A stretch of DNA of 53,927 bases from Phallusia fumigata (taxonomy: Eukaryota; Chordata; Ascidiacea; Phlebobranchia; Ascidiidae): the NCBI GenBank assembly GCA_008931825.1, contig QXVZ01012379.1, forward strand, positions 1 through 53,927. Direction: 5' to 3'. The position numbers and the translations under genes were made by a program. The notes under the pieces are model-generated. The model saw only the letters and a list, made by a program, of their open reading frames with translations. It was not told where the DNA came from and did not search any database. Numbering within the stretch: the stretch's first letter is position 1; each line of letters opens with the position of its first letter. This document shows, piece by piece, positions 1-12,054 of this stretch.

Positions 1-1377
1 CAAAAATCCTACAACAAAACGCAAACAGGCATAACAAACCTCGGAGTATATGTGTTTTCATAGTCTTCATCCTTTGTTGTTTTTCTTGATGATATCTAAA
101 AGATCACAATATTTGTTTCTGAAAAATGTTTGGGGGATACATCTAAAACACCTAAAAAAGGTCTGAACAAAATGATATTTTTGACCTTCGCCATTCCTTT
201 TTTTACAAAGGATGTATATTCAATACCTACATTACATTGATTTACTTTCCTTGGCATTTATAACATACTTGTTTATACAGGCATAAACCAATAGGTGTGG
301 TATAAATTTAAACCCCACACATGTGGTATAAATTTAACATTAGCATTTCACACATGGATAGACCACATATAAGCTGATGTGCAAAAATATGGCAACAGAC
401 CAGCTGTTTTCATGTTTTACAGCATGATATAACAAATGTATTTAGGTTACCACAAAGCAATCACAGCTTGATTGTCATAAAATCACAAGTAAGTGTATAT
501 AGAAACCATCCAATCTGCTGGCATTTTACATTTTAACTCATTTAGCCTCCTAATTCTAATCTTTATGGCCTGCAAATAAAAAGTCCCATTTTGGAACATA
601 AAGGGGGGAGGAAGTAGGTGAACCAAACCAACCAACCATGTACCTACTAAAATTTTATCACATTCAACAAACTACAATGTCCCCATTAACAATTTGTGAA
701 AACTTTATTGAATTAATCATATTTTTGCCAAAAGTACAGACGGACTATCAATGCTTAAACTGGATTTTTTTACAGTCCTGCAGGCTCGGTCCACATAGAT
801 TCATACCAGAACAAAAGATTGTTGGCCAATCAGCTTTTGCGATCTTTCTGTAACAAACAAAAAATTAACCCAAAATTTCGAACAATTCATTGTCTGTTTT
901 CCAAGATAATGGCAAGAATACCTAGCCATTTGGTAGATCGTTCCCATTGCATGCTGGAATTTGGTAAAGACTTAGGTTTTCCTCTGAGGAAGTGATCTTT
1001 CCTGGAACAGACAATTTTATTGACTAATGATTAGTAAGGATAACAACAAAACTTAAAAGAAACTTTAAGGGTAGCTTTTACCAATTCATTATTTGTCATA
1101 CAACTCATTAAGAAAAGTTTTTTTTTCTATATTATTTTACAAATGGTACCCAAGATACATAATATTTTATTGTATAATTGTTTTTGCAAGGAAAAATGCA
1201 AAGGTCACCATTGGTGGTACACAAATGTAAAATCAACGTTCTGAAAATACACTGTGCATTTGTGCAATACAGTAGTGGGTGGGTGAAATATTTGTGCTTA
1301 AAACATTAACCGCAAAAAAATAGATGGAATATGGTCAAACAAAGCAATTAACATATCATATGCCCGCTGTGAAAGTC
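1..1377. other. Non-coding stretch with a partial R1 repeat
   Basis: No convincing gene was seen. About 170-500 resembles the dispersed repeat R1 that recurs across the window: a 'rcattacat..ccttggcattttataacat..tt..gcataaac' block, then a block like 'ggttaccacaaa'. TTTATT at about 1016-1021 and 1163 would read as AATAAA on the minus strand and could serve as poly(A) signals for the putative gene ending at 1378. Confidence 0.4.
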
Positions 1378-2313
1378 TCATCTCAGTGCAATGACAAGCC
1401 TGCAGGGATAAAAGGGAATAAAAACCATGTGTAAAACCATGTCAATCGTTATTAAAGCTTAGAACTTTTTTTATTGTGTCCATGAGTTTTGGTTGAGTGC
1501 AAAATTGTTCAAATATACAAGGTTTAAAATGTTTCGGGTTAAAATACTTGTATGTTAAGGGTTTAAAAGAGTTTTAGGATACAAAGTGACAATATTTTTA
1601 AACTAAACTTACATTTTACCAGGTGAGTTAAGTTTCATTTGTTTTTTAAATCTCAGTGCAAACAAGGGATTTTGACTTTGATGTGTAGACACATTTTCTG
1701 GCAAATTAATTCTTGACGAATGACAAACTGTTGATTCCAGTCTATAAATAAATGTTATATCTAGGTTACTATTGATATTAACTAGGCTTAAACTTGTCAA
1801 CACCAACTTTGTATCATTACATTTAGCAAAAAAATGCTAACAATGCCATTATGTTTACCCATGCACATTTCAAGTTTATGAGGTCAAAAAAGTCAAAAGC
1901 TTAGAGTTACACAATTTATACCTCGGTAATGGTGATTGGCTTGAGGATTCTCTGCAAAACAAATAATAATTAAAATCGTACAGTGAAAAAGAAAAAAAAT
2001 CATTGTAACCAGCAAACAAATGTGTCAAGAATTAGTTACTTTATCTACCAGGCGTGTTTTACATTAAGCTTACCTATTTTTTTGTGCAGAAGCCCAGGTG
2101 TAGGCACGATTAGTATTATTGGCTTGTAGCGAAAGCTTGACATCAATTTTGGCACAAGTATAAGGGTTGTTCTGAACCCTATCTTGGTGACTAATGTTTT
2201 TATGCTGCCATTTTGTTTCATTATCTGAAGAAAGCATTTTGATTTCTGCAAATCGATGGGAGCTTTGTAGGGGTGTGTTGGCTGGTGCTGGAGTAATTTC
2301 AACCAATGACTCT
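1378..2313 (-). CDS. Putative 3' end of an unidentified minus-strand gene (three exons)
   Basis: Three minus-strand exons join in frame. Exon a is 2313-2074 (acceptor 'ttttacag', donor 'gtaagc'), exon b is 1951-1922 (acceptor 'tttgcag', donor 'gtataa') and exon c is 1399-1378, ending in TGA. All junctions are phase 2. The product is polar, beginning ESLVEITPAPANTPLQSSHR and ending SQSPLPRLVIALR. No domain or family was recognised. Support comes from good splice sites, one 240-nt open exon and composition that looks protein-like. Upstream exons were not found convincingly; a very short one may lie near 2345-2370. It could be a chance set of signals, so this is a weak call. Confidence 0.35.
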
Positions 2314-2632
2314 CTGTAAAATAAAACAACAGTTTTAATACCTGTGAGCAGCAGACAGTGTACACTATTTCCACTTGTGAGGTCTCATCAGTGCAGCTGG
2401 TGACAAGACATTGGCCGTTTAGTCTAGTTTAGCCAGATTGCGGCATATCTGCAGCTCACAAATCATTATAATGGCGCTTTGCTATTCTAGTTTTAATACC
2501 TTTTGTAAAAGAAGGTTTGTAACTAGGTTGCTTATCCTTGAAAATATCTTGTATCAGTTTTATTATGGAAAAAAACTGCCTGACATCATTTTATTGATGG
2601 ACAAAGTTTTCTATGAGCAACGGTTCAAACAA

Positions 2633-4181
2633 AGACTCTTTTTTAGGTTATACCCAGTCAATAGAGGGAAATCTCCAGCACCAAGGTATTTTCCACATTT
2701 TGCAAAAAAAATACACTGCTTATCTATGCTTTTCTGGCTGTTGGTTAATGGGATGTTTAGGTACCCTTGTGGCCACATTGCTTTTGCTGTTTGAGAGGTT
2801 GTCTAGCAACAACCGATAGCAGGATTGCAACTTTATAAACAAAACCTTTATGCTACCTGTTGAGTGGTTCCCAGTGAAATCGTGGTATGATGTCATCATC
2901 ACATCGTGAAACCCTTGTGGATGTGTCACCATGTTTGTTAAATGCCGAAGGTTTTTTAAAACAACTCTCTCCCAAATTAAGGATTGATATACATGGTAGC
3001 ACATCTAAAGTAACAATATTTTTTACATGCCCATAAATGGTGATTTAGTGTGCACATATTAATTAAAATATGTTTAATCACATAAAAATATAAAATGTGC
3101 TTTATGTTTCTTACCATCATTAACTTTCTTGTCACATTTGAATACTTTATTTTTTCTGAAAATATAAGATACAATTGATACAAATGTTTTATACCTTTTG
3201 ATACAGTGTTTCTCAACTCAGTTTGAGTCCTATATGGAAGGGTACCCATTATAAGTTGCCTCAAATGGCAAAGGACATTTGACTGCATATGATAGTGTAT
3301 CGTGGTGACCAGCTAAATTCAGGCATTATCACAATAAAGATCAGTTCTCGAGTAAAAATGGTGTTTCTATAGTACCATTAAATATATCGTAAAAATGGCA
3401 GGGTGACATTCTCCATAGGGCCATTACATATATGTACACTGCAAACCCTTAATTGGTATTTCGACATATAGTCTCTTTCCTTTCAAAACAATGGATGTAT
3501 GTTTAATACCTGCATTACATTATTTTCTCCTTTTCTTGGCATTTTATAATATTGTTTTTGTGAGCATTAATGTATGGGTTTTTACATGCATACAATGATC
3601 ATCAACACACATTATGACCTAATTTAAAAAGGATGTATAATATGAGCTTTAGAGTCAAACAATTTACTATATTCAATTAATACAAAACAATGACTTAATT
3701 TACCCAAATAAAAATGTATGCTATATTCTAAAAAGGATGTATACTATATTCTTTTACACTGAGTCCTATAGTTAACTAAGTGTTTTGTGATATAATTGTT
3801 TCTGCAGGCACAAACACAAGATTCTTCTTAGATGCAATGATGTGGATAATATATTTTACTAGATCAGTAGTTGGCAAACTGTGGGTTGTGACTTAACTGT
3901 GAAGTTAAAATTGGACCACATGGTAAATGGGACCTGGGCACAGAGGCACAGTTAGTCACAGACTATTTAACTTTATGTTGAGCATTAGCAACAAAAGGAA
4001 ACAAATTGTGCTGTATTGAGTCTGTTTCATCTTTGAATGCCACTCACATCAATACCATGTGTAGACAAACTGCACACATTCATTTTGGGCAAAGTGCCAC
4101 ATAACTTGCTGGTGGCCCTACTGTATGTCCCACCAAGTAATTAAGGTGTATATTGTTAAACACATTGCACCAAAAATATTT
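2633..4181 (+). repeat. First copy of a ~1.55 kb direct duplication (left of N at 4182)
   Basis: This segment is repeated almost base for base at 4183-5721, with scattered substitutions and small indels, for example 'ggtgatttag' against 'ggtttag'. The copy ends exactly at the single N at 4182, and the second starts immediately after it. It contains R1-like sequence around 3350-3620 and a hAT-like end near 3866. No gene was recognised in it. Confidence 0.9.
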
Positions 4182-4182
4182 N
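4182..4182. other. Single-N assembly join
   Basis: One ambiguous base separates two near-identical copies. The left copy ends here and the right copy begins on the next base, which is how two overlapping contig ends look when concatenated instead of merged. Confidence 0.8.
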
Positions 4183-5721
4183 AGACTCTTTTTTAGGTTA
4201 TACCCAGTCAATAGAGGGTAATCTCCAGCCCCAAGGTATTTTCCACATTTTGCAAAAAAATACACTGCTTATCTATGCTTCTCTGGCTGTTGGTTTATGG
4301 GATGTTTAGGTACCCTTGTGGCCACATTGCTTTTGCTGTTTGAGAGGTTGTCTAGCAACAACCAATGTAGGATTGCAACCTTATTAACAAAACCTTTATG
4401 CTACCTGTTGAGTGGTTCCCAGTGAAATCGTGGTATGATGTCATCATCACATCGTGAAACCCTTGTGGATGTGTCACCATGTTTGTTAAATGCCAAAGGT
4501 TTTTTAAAACAACTCTCTCCCAAATTAAGGATTGATATACAAGGTAGCACATCTAAAGTAACAATATTCTTTACATGCCCATAAATGGTTTAGTGTGCAC
4601 ATATTAATTAAAATATGTTTAATCACATAAAAATATAAAATGTGCTTTATGTTTCTTACCATCACTAACTTTCTTGTCACATTTGAAAACTTTATTTTTT
4701 CTGAAAATATAAGATACAATTGATACAGTGTTTTATACCTTTTGATACAGTGTTTCTCAACTCATTTTAAGTCCTATATGGAAGGGTACCGATTATAAGT
4801 TGGCTCAAATGGCAAAGGACATTTGACTGCATATGATAGTGTATCGTGGTGACCAGCTAAATTTAGGCATTACCACAATAAAGATCAGTTCTCGAGTAAA
4901 AATGGTGTTTTCTATAGTACCATTAAATATATCATAAAAATGGAAGGGTGACATTCTCCATAGGGCCATTACATATATGTACACCGCAAACCCCTAATTG
5001 GTGTTTCGACATAGTCTCTTTCCTTTCAAAAGAATGGATGTATGTTTAATACCTACATTACATTATTTTTCTCCTTTTCTTGGCATTTTATAGTATTGTT
5101 TTTGTGAGCATTAATGTATGGGTTTTTACATGCATACAATGACCATCACCATTATGACCTAATTTAAAAAGGATGTATAATATGAACTTTAGAGTCAAAC
5201 AATTTACTATATTCAATTAATACAAAACAATGACTTAATTTACCAAAATAAACATGTATGCTATATTCTAAAAAGGATGTATACTATATTCTTTTACACT
5301 GAGTCTTATAGTTAACTAAGTGTTTTGTGATATAATTGTTTCTGCAGGCACAAACACAAGATTCCTCTTAGATGCAAAGATGTGGATAATACATTTTACT
5401 AGATCAGTAGTTGGCAAACTGTGGGTTGTGACTTAACTGTGAAGTTAAAATTGGACCACATGGTAAATGGGACCTGGGCACAGAGGCACAGTTAGTCACA
5501 GACTATTTAACTTTATGTTGAGCATTAGCAACAAAAGGAAACAAATTGTGCTGTATTGAGTCTGTTTCATCTTTGAATGCCACTCACATCAATACCATGT
5601 GTAGACAAACTGCACACATTCATTTTGGGCAAAGTGCCACATAACTTGCTGGTGGCCCTACTGTATGTCCCACCAAGTAATTAAGGTGTATATTGTTAAA
5701 CACATTGCACCAAAAATATTT
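4183..5721 (+). repeat. Second copy of the ~1.55 kb direct duplication (right of N)
   Basis: It is near-identical to 2633-4181. After 5721 the sequence continues into unique DNA that the first copy lacks, just as sequence before 2633 is absent from this copy. This is the pattern of an overlap between two contigs. Confidence 0.9.
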
Positions 5722-6547
5722 TGTTGATCTCAATAAAGAAAAATTTGTTGAAAAATTTTTTTACTAATTTAAAAGACATGTTGAAAGGACTTTAATTGGA
5801 ATCGTTGAGCTTGTACTGAATGTTAAGGGGCATAGCCCAACAGTTACCACTGAATGAAGTGTTGAGACCATTGTAATAAAAGTTTACCGAACACTCGTTG
5901 TTCTAGATCAGTGGTTCTTGTTGTGGGCTCCAACACGAGCCTTAAAAAGCAGTCTTAAGTTTCAGTTGAATATGAAATTCTCATAAGAAACTTGTGACTT
6001 TGCAAAATGATTTTCTCAAACCCAAGTTTAAAATACTTTACAAACATTCCGAATTCAAGAAAAATATCCTTACACATGAGATACAGTACAACTTTATGTT
6101 ATTCCCCCACTCCTAGTTAGTTAGGTGTGCAGTGGCTACACTGTTGGATAGCTAGAGAAATTATTTTGACATTGTTCATAGAAAAGACTAACAACTGCTT
6201 CTGTCTAACACAAAGCCTGTTGTTGATGAACTGGTGCCGTTGCATCAGCTTATGCCGTCACATTATTATTGTCATTAAAAAACATTTGTCATCAACTAAA
6301 AGAAACAGAATGCCACACCATTATATCCCAGCAGGATAGCTGATTAAGCTTTAGAGTCAAACAATTCATTTAATACAAAACAATAATTTAATTTAATAAA
6401 ATTAAACAAATCAGTCAATTCAGATATTTTTTAAAGAGCTTCTTAAACATAACAATCAATACCCACAATGACATGTTTTACAATCTGTCCTAATACCAAT
6501 TAAAACAGATATTGTTTAAAAAATGACCAATTTTAGGGGGTCAGTGA

Positions 6548-6709
6548 CATGGGCGCAGGCACATATTGGCAAGAGGGGGCACTTGCCCCATACTGGAAAT
6601 TCCGAAAAATGTACTTTATTACTCATATATGTTCCATCAAAAAAATATCATAAATAAAAAAGTATTAAGGTTTGTCTCCTTACCCCCAGGATTTCAGCCA
6701 GCGCCCATG
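6548..6709. mobile_element. Short inverted-repeat element (MITE-like, 162 bp)
   Basis: The left end reads 'catgggcgcaggc' and the right end 'gccagcgcccatg', giving roughly 12-bp inverted termini with one mismatch. The flanks 'gtcagtga' and 'gctagtgg' match at only five of eight positions, so a target duplication is not secure. There is no transposase. It is probably a decayed non-autonomous DNA transposon. Confidence 0.5.
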
Positions 6710-8526
6710 GCTAGTGGGGCTATATTCTTAAACATGGCAATTAATACACCATAATGGCATGGCAAACTTCACCCAGTTCATACTTTGTTTGTGTCATGTA
6801 AGAAACAGCTCCACATAAAATGTTTTTACTATAATACAAAAGTTTAGTTTACTTACTGAATAAGCTCTTTCTGAGCATATAGTAATGACTGTCTCATTGT
6901 TTTCCAGCAGACAGGATGCTGGCATAATTGCAAATTACAGAAAGATTGTTCCTGTTGGACAAGCATGCTGACAAAAAACACTAAATTCTGCAAAGTATTA
7001 GTAAATGTTTAAACTTTTTTAAAGTAAGTGGGATAGAAGTAACACCCTACCAGAAACATTTTATTCTAAAACTCGGATTACAACAAAATATTAAAATTAT
7101 TGCTTATATTCACATAAAGTCAAAAACCAACACTACATACATATGCTTTTTTAGGTTAGGGCATGACACTTGGAACAGAATGTAAAGGTTTTGATTTTGT
7201 TTCCAACTTAAAAACCAGACCAAATGATATATTTCCATTTACCTAATTAAAAATCGGCAATTTCTCAACCAGTGGCACAACTATCGGGAGTTGAAGGGGG
7301 TAGGCAGCATACTAGCAACATAAAAAATGCTAAAAGAAATAAGGTACAGTTTGGTAACAGATAAACATTACAGCATTCCATCTACACCAATGGTAACAAC
7401 ATTCAGTAACGTTTACTGCTTTCAAAAAAGCTGTTTAAACCTTTATTATGCGATCTATGTTTAAATCCCATTGACACGTAATTCAAAACGTATTTTCACC
7501 AAAAGCGATTCATGCCTTTCATGGAATCTGTAAATTCCGAACTATTGAAGTGATTAAATTCACACTTGGCTAAAGGTGGCTAAAATATCTGGTGGTATTG
7601 CTTCAGGATTAGAAGGCATGTTGCGTCAGTGCATGAATTATCGTTCCTTGTGTGTTATCAATGCGTGTGTCCTCCTACAAACTAAAATCTTTGTAGATAC
7701 AACACAGAACATTAATTGTGTAAGGCTCAGTGTTAAAAAAACCGAAAGACATTCCTCTGATTCTTACTATTGTAATGTAAAGTGTTGCTGTACTGGTGCG
7801 ATGTTGTGTTACACATAGAAGAAAATGAAAAGTGATCTGGCATGCCGACAAACCTGCCAAATCATTAGCATTTGTGCAACACACATAAAAAGCTGCGAAA
7901 GCGCATAATTGTAATATTTTGCTTTCCCTGGCAGACTCTAGGGAATGCAAAACATCCTCCCAGCTCCAAACCTACTTACTTATACCAGATTCGCTGCTTA
8001 TACCCATGGCAACCTGATTTTTCAAAGCCGGGTAATCCCCTTTATAGATATCACATCCACGGAACACCAGGAAAGGATAGCAAAACCACAGTGAATTTCT
8101 AAACACAATAACCTCTTTACTTGTCATTAATAAATCAAATGAAACTTTAATTTAGTATCCTGGATACCAACAGTAGTATCATCAATAACTTTACTACAAC
8201 ACTTTTTAAAAATTTATTTATTCCCTGGGAAAACAAACCCAGGGCTGGATTGACCATTAAGCAAAACAAGCATGTGCTCAGGGCATCAAGAAAAGGGATC
8301 ACCACAGAAACTTTAATGCTCTAGTTTATGTCTTTCGATAGGCCGTTTGGTGATTATCTGGTATAAGAAGAACACCATGTGGTTAGTGTGACGTTATTAG
8401 CTAAATAATAATTATATTTTGATACTGAATAGGACAATTGTCATAGAAGGGGTGCACAACCTTTTTGCCCGCAATAGCCTCGATAATGGCGCCGTGTTAC
8501 ATAAAATGCAAATAGAAGATGCATGT

Positions 8527-9551
8527 GAGTTGAGTTTATTTCGCTTGGTGAACCCCCCCCCCCCCCCCCCCCCCCACTAAAACAATCACCAAGCCGGAAA
8601 AAGCTGCGCAACGTAAAAAACGTCACCACACACTCTACTGTTGCCTTACAAACGGAGATGTGGATGCGAACTTTTTTCGCACAATGTGCACAATGTGCTG
8701 AGAAAAAAATGTGAGCGCGAAAAATGTGCAGATGGAAAAACAAAAATTCTGAAAGCAAACTTCTCACATAAATTATATTTTTTACAACTGCTACCATTGT
8801 TAAAGTCCAAGCCGTTTGGGCTATTTATAAGGTGATCAGGCAATAATATTCAAATGTTGTTTACAACAATATTGATCGTAAGTGCACCTGCTTTTAACTT
8901 TGTCACCCCAGGTATAAGTACCCTACAAAGCCTTTGTTTTTCATGATACTTCCAGGATGGTCAATACTTGTTTAGTATAAAAAACCACCAAATATGATTA
9001 AATGCCAAACAATAATGCTATTAAAATTATGAACGTCAAAACACACCGTTAAAAACGATAAAAATCTCATAAAGTTTCATAAAAACGTAATAAAAAGAAG
9101 TTTAGAGGCAATCCAACTTTTGCAAAAGTAATTGTGGTATGTTCACCTTTCTTCATTATCAAAACTATACAGCAAATATCCATTCTACCCGACTTTATAA
9201 TTCAACAAAGGTTCTGACGGTATTTCATTAAAACTTTTTTTTAGGCTGATATTAAACGGTACATTAGGCACTGCCATACCTTATTCTACATTCTACAATA
9301 AGCATGTCGTTTTTAATAAGCCCTAAAACGTCATATTGTTGGGGAACACCTTTTAATATTCACTTAAATAATGTGTGAGGACATTTTGGGCCTTACATTT
9401 TTCGATAAAAAGTGCGCGCATATTTCGGTGCACAGTTTTGATCTGCACACTTCGCACACCTTGTGCACATACACAATGCGCATATTTTGCCATCTGCACA
9501 TTGCTACTGTGTCGCTATGTTTTCTGTCACGAAGCGAAATAAACACAACTC
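8527..9551. repeat. ~1 kb element bounded by 24-bp inverted repeats, with a poly-C tract
   Basis: The left arm 8527-8550 (gagttgagtttatttcgctt...) matches the reverse complement of 9528-9551 with two mismatches. An inner inverted pair, 'aatgtgcagatgg' at 8723-8735 and 'ccatctgcacatt' at 9490-9502, supports a symmetric element. The left part resembles 51660-51745 ('gtttatttcgctt' then 'caatcaccaagcc'), so it belongs to a dispersed family. A run of 23 C bases lies at 8553-8575. The short ORFs inside are repeat-derived. Confidence 0.55.
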
Positions 9552-10683
9552 ATTGGCCGCCGCTGGCCAAGAAACTGCAGCATCTACGCAAGCCAGACTG
9601 CTCCGGCACAACGGGGTTAACACAAGAAACAATTAAAGAGCATGCGTCAGTTTTATGACCGGTGACGTACGCATACGTCCATTGTGAGCTGTGGTAGATA
9701 AGAACTTTAAAATGTGGGTTTGCTTATGATTTACTTACCCTATCCCCAACCCTAATCTTAACAAACAATTAACATAAATAATCACTGTGAGCAACAAGTT
9801 TCTAAAACTTTCACGGTACACCATAACTCAAATCATAGGCAAGCCCACGATGAAGTCTTCAAAAACTTTTATGGCATAGTGGGCCAAAGCCAGATTGAAG
9901 TCTACAACATAGCGCAACTAACGCATGTTCTGACACACGCGCAGCAATGCCTTTTGTCAAAATCCTTTGTGACGTAGCAGTCTAGTTTGCGTCGATGTAA
10001 AAGTTCCTGGGTTAGTGCATTTTTCGCATTTGTGGGGCTTTCTTTGGCTGACACTATTACGCTTCAAAAAGCTTTAACCGTCACGGCCAGCATTGTAATC
10101 CAGTATACAGATTTATACAGATTACACAAAAATCTGCAGTGTCCAAAGTTGAAAACGGAAAAGATATCTGTGAGTCAACAGACTCCACATTTTTGTCCCA
10201 CGTCAGCCAATCCGTGCCACGCCCAAGCCTGTTATTTTCCTGTTGTTCAAAGTCTCATTTATATTTTTTAATGTTATTTGAACACAAAAAAGTAGGAAAA
10301 TGAGGTTGCTAACATTTAAGCCTATTTCCTCGATCAATTGCCAAAGATTTTAACGCAGCGTCGCTTTGTGTAAAACCAGTCATATAGGGTTTCAAAAATA
10401 CTGTATTTTTGTTGCGCGTAAATTACAAGTGTAAAATAAATGTATTTTTTGTATTGATGGTAAAATATTCGTATTTTTCGAAACTCAAGGGTATAGATTG
10501 ATTATGTCAATAAAAGTAGTCAGTATTTGGGTACATTTCGCCATTATTTCACATAAGTCGATCATTACTCATCATCGCCTTCCAAAACAATGATCTAATT
10601 GTGACCTAAATCGCCTGTAACAGCACAAATTCACTATCTTTAAAAAAAACTACAAGGCCATTGCAAGAAAGGTTTGATAATTT

Positions 10684-10965
10684 GGCCGCCAAGATGGCTG
10701 AGTGGTTAGCGCGACTGCCTTGTGCCCACAAGGTTGTAGGTTCTAATCCAATCTCGGTCGCTGAGCAGGAAACGTAAGTGGCATTTCTCCAACCCAAAGG
10801 AACCCGATGGGTTGACTCAAATAAAGTCACAAACTTTCAAAAATCGAAAAAATGATCCACGGAACTGCAATGAAGCAGGTAGCTCGACGGTGGACTCATA
10901 ATGAGCATTCAGGCGTTGCTCCGTCTCCCGAGTATAAAAATGAAACGAACAAACAAACAAACAAT
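10684..10965 (+). mobile_element. tRNA-derived SINE
   Basis: The head looks like a tRNA with internal polymerase III promoter: an A-box-like 'tggctgagtggtta' near 10694 and a B-box-like 'ggttctaatcc' at about 10739. A non-tRNA body follows, and the 3' end is an (aaac)n tail at about 10949-10965. The B box departs from the GGTTCGAATCC consensus, so this is a retroposon and not a working tRNA gene. The minus-strand ORF across it is an artefact of the SINE. Confidence 0.7.
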
Positions 10966-12054
10966 CTCCACACGTTGTGATAAAAAAGAATCAACAGGGC
11001 TTTAAAATTCGCCTTAGGAATGGTTGGATTGTGTGTGGCTGTACCTTAAAAAGCCGAGTCGTGTGTTTCCTCATTTGTAGGCTATATGTTGTTGCTTGTT
11101 ATGCACCATTCCGCGACTCTCAGAAGCATCCACGCGCCCCACGTTTTGGGGACGCGAGTTTGGGAACCACTGGCCTACAAGCACAGAAAAACTTAGCTTT
11201 TAGTAAGTTTTAATTTAATACAAAAAATACATGTATTTTTCCGTCGATGTATTTTTTGTGCATTTTACATGCACTTGTGTATTTTTCGTGTATTGTATTT
11301 TGAAACCCGAGTCGTAAGTACAAGAAGAAACTTTGAAATCACCATCTAAAATGCGATGTAGTCTAGTGTTACGTTAAAGTAGTGTGTGCACGACTCCCCC
11401 ACTGCAAGCACTTCCTTCTAGGTTTGGCTTGCGATAGCTCATTTTAAAAATACGCACATAGAGCGTAACATATGTAAATCTAAAAAAGTAGAAATAAGTT
11501 TGAGGGCCAGCGCACAATGAAGCCATGATGTTCATTCATATCGATAAATATTAAATTGAAATTTGCGTAATAATTATTAAAAAATATTATTTTTGTTAAA
11601 AAAGTTTATACGCTAGATTGTCTAAATGGCCTAAAATATTGTGTCAAAATTTTGAAACCGTATCGTTTTTAGTTTCCGAGCAATTGCAATGTGCGCCAGT
11701 TTCACTCTGGTACCTGCATAAGACTGCTTTTTTGCTGAAATGGACTTTCATTCAAAATTGCGATATAGGTCAGAGTTCGTTTTGTTTGTTTGTTTATTCT
11801 GTATCATTGGCATTGCAAACTGAAATTGCATTTGACATATTTGACAAGCATTTGACCGGTCAATTGACCAGATTTTTTTGACCAGTTAAATACCCAACCC
11901 TAGTTGGAACACAACCTAGCCGGTACCTCTTTGTAGCCAAGAGTAACAACTTGGACCAAAAGCATTTTGGCAAAAAAATTATTCTGCCACGAAACTTTTT
12001 TTTAAACATATTTTTGCTTTTTAGTTAAATGTTTGACTGTCACAGTTTTACAAA
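10966..12054. other. Intergenic region upstream of SGF29 with hAT ends
   Basis: No gene was seen. 'gtttgggaaccactgg' near 11160 is a typical hAT terminus without a recognised partner. About 11836-11905 matches the right end of the hAT element at 26664-27653: the 'gcatttgaccggtcaattgaccaga' region followed by 'acccaacccta'. Its left end was not found, so it is a truncated or solo copy. Confidence 0.5.
12043..12054 (+). promoter_or_regulatory. Possible spliced-leader acceptor of SGF29
   Basis: A splice-acceptor-like 'ctgtcacag' ends at 12045, nine bases before the start codon at 12055, with pyrimidine-rich sequence (tttttgctttttag) just upstream. With no upstream coding exon seen, this could be a trans-splice site or the end of a 5' UTR intron. 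Confidence 0.4.

Larger units (their letters stand above)
5722..10683. other. Gene-poor stretch with transposon remnants
   Basis: No conserved coding sequence was recognised; open frames are short and many sit in repeats. A hAT-like terminus 'cagtggttctt' lies near 5911. At about 7266 a terminus 'cagtggcacaacta' matches, in reverse complement, the sequence ending at about 33416. Two better-defined elements (6548-6709 and 8527-9551) are listed separately. Confidence 0.5.

Noticed and set aside
8441-8843. ORFs across the poly-C tract
   Set aside because: One frame owes its glycine run to the homopolymer, and the region is a repeat with inverted arms.
10606-10830. 74-codon minus-strand ORF over a tRNA-like sequence
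   Set aside because: It lies across the SINE at 10684-10965; the tRNA-like head produces this frame in many genomes. The B box deviates from consensus, so no tRNA gene is called either.
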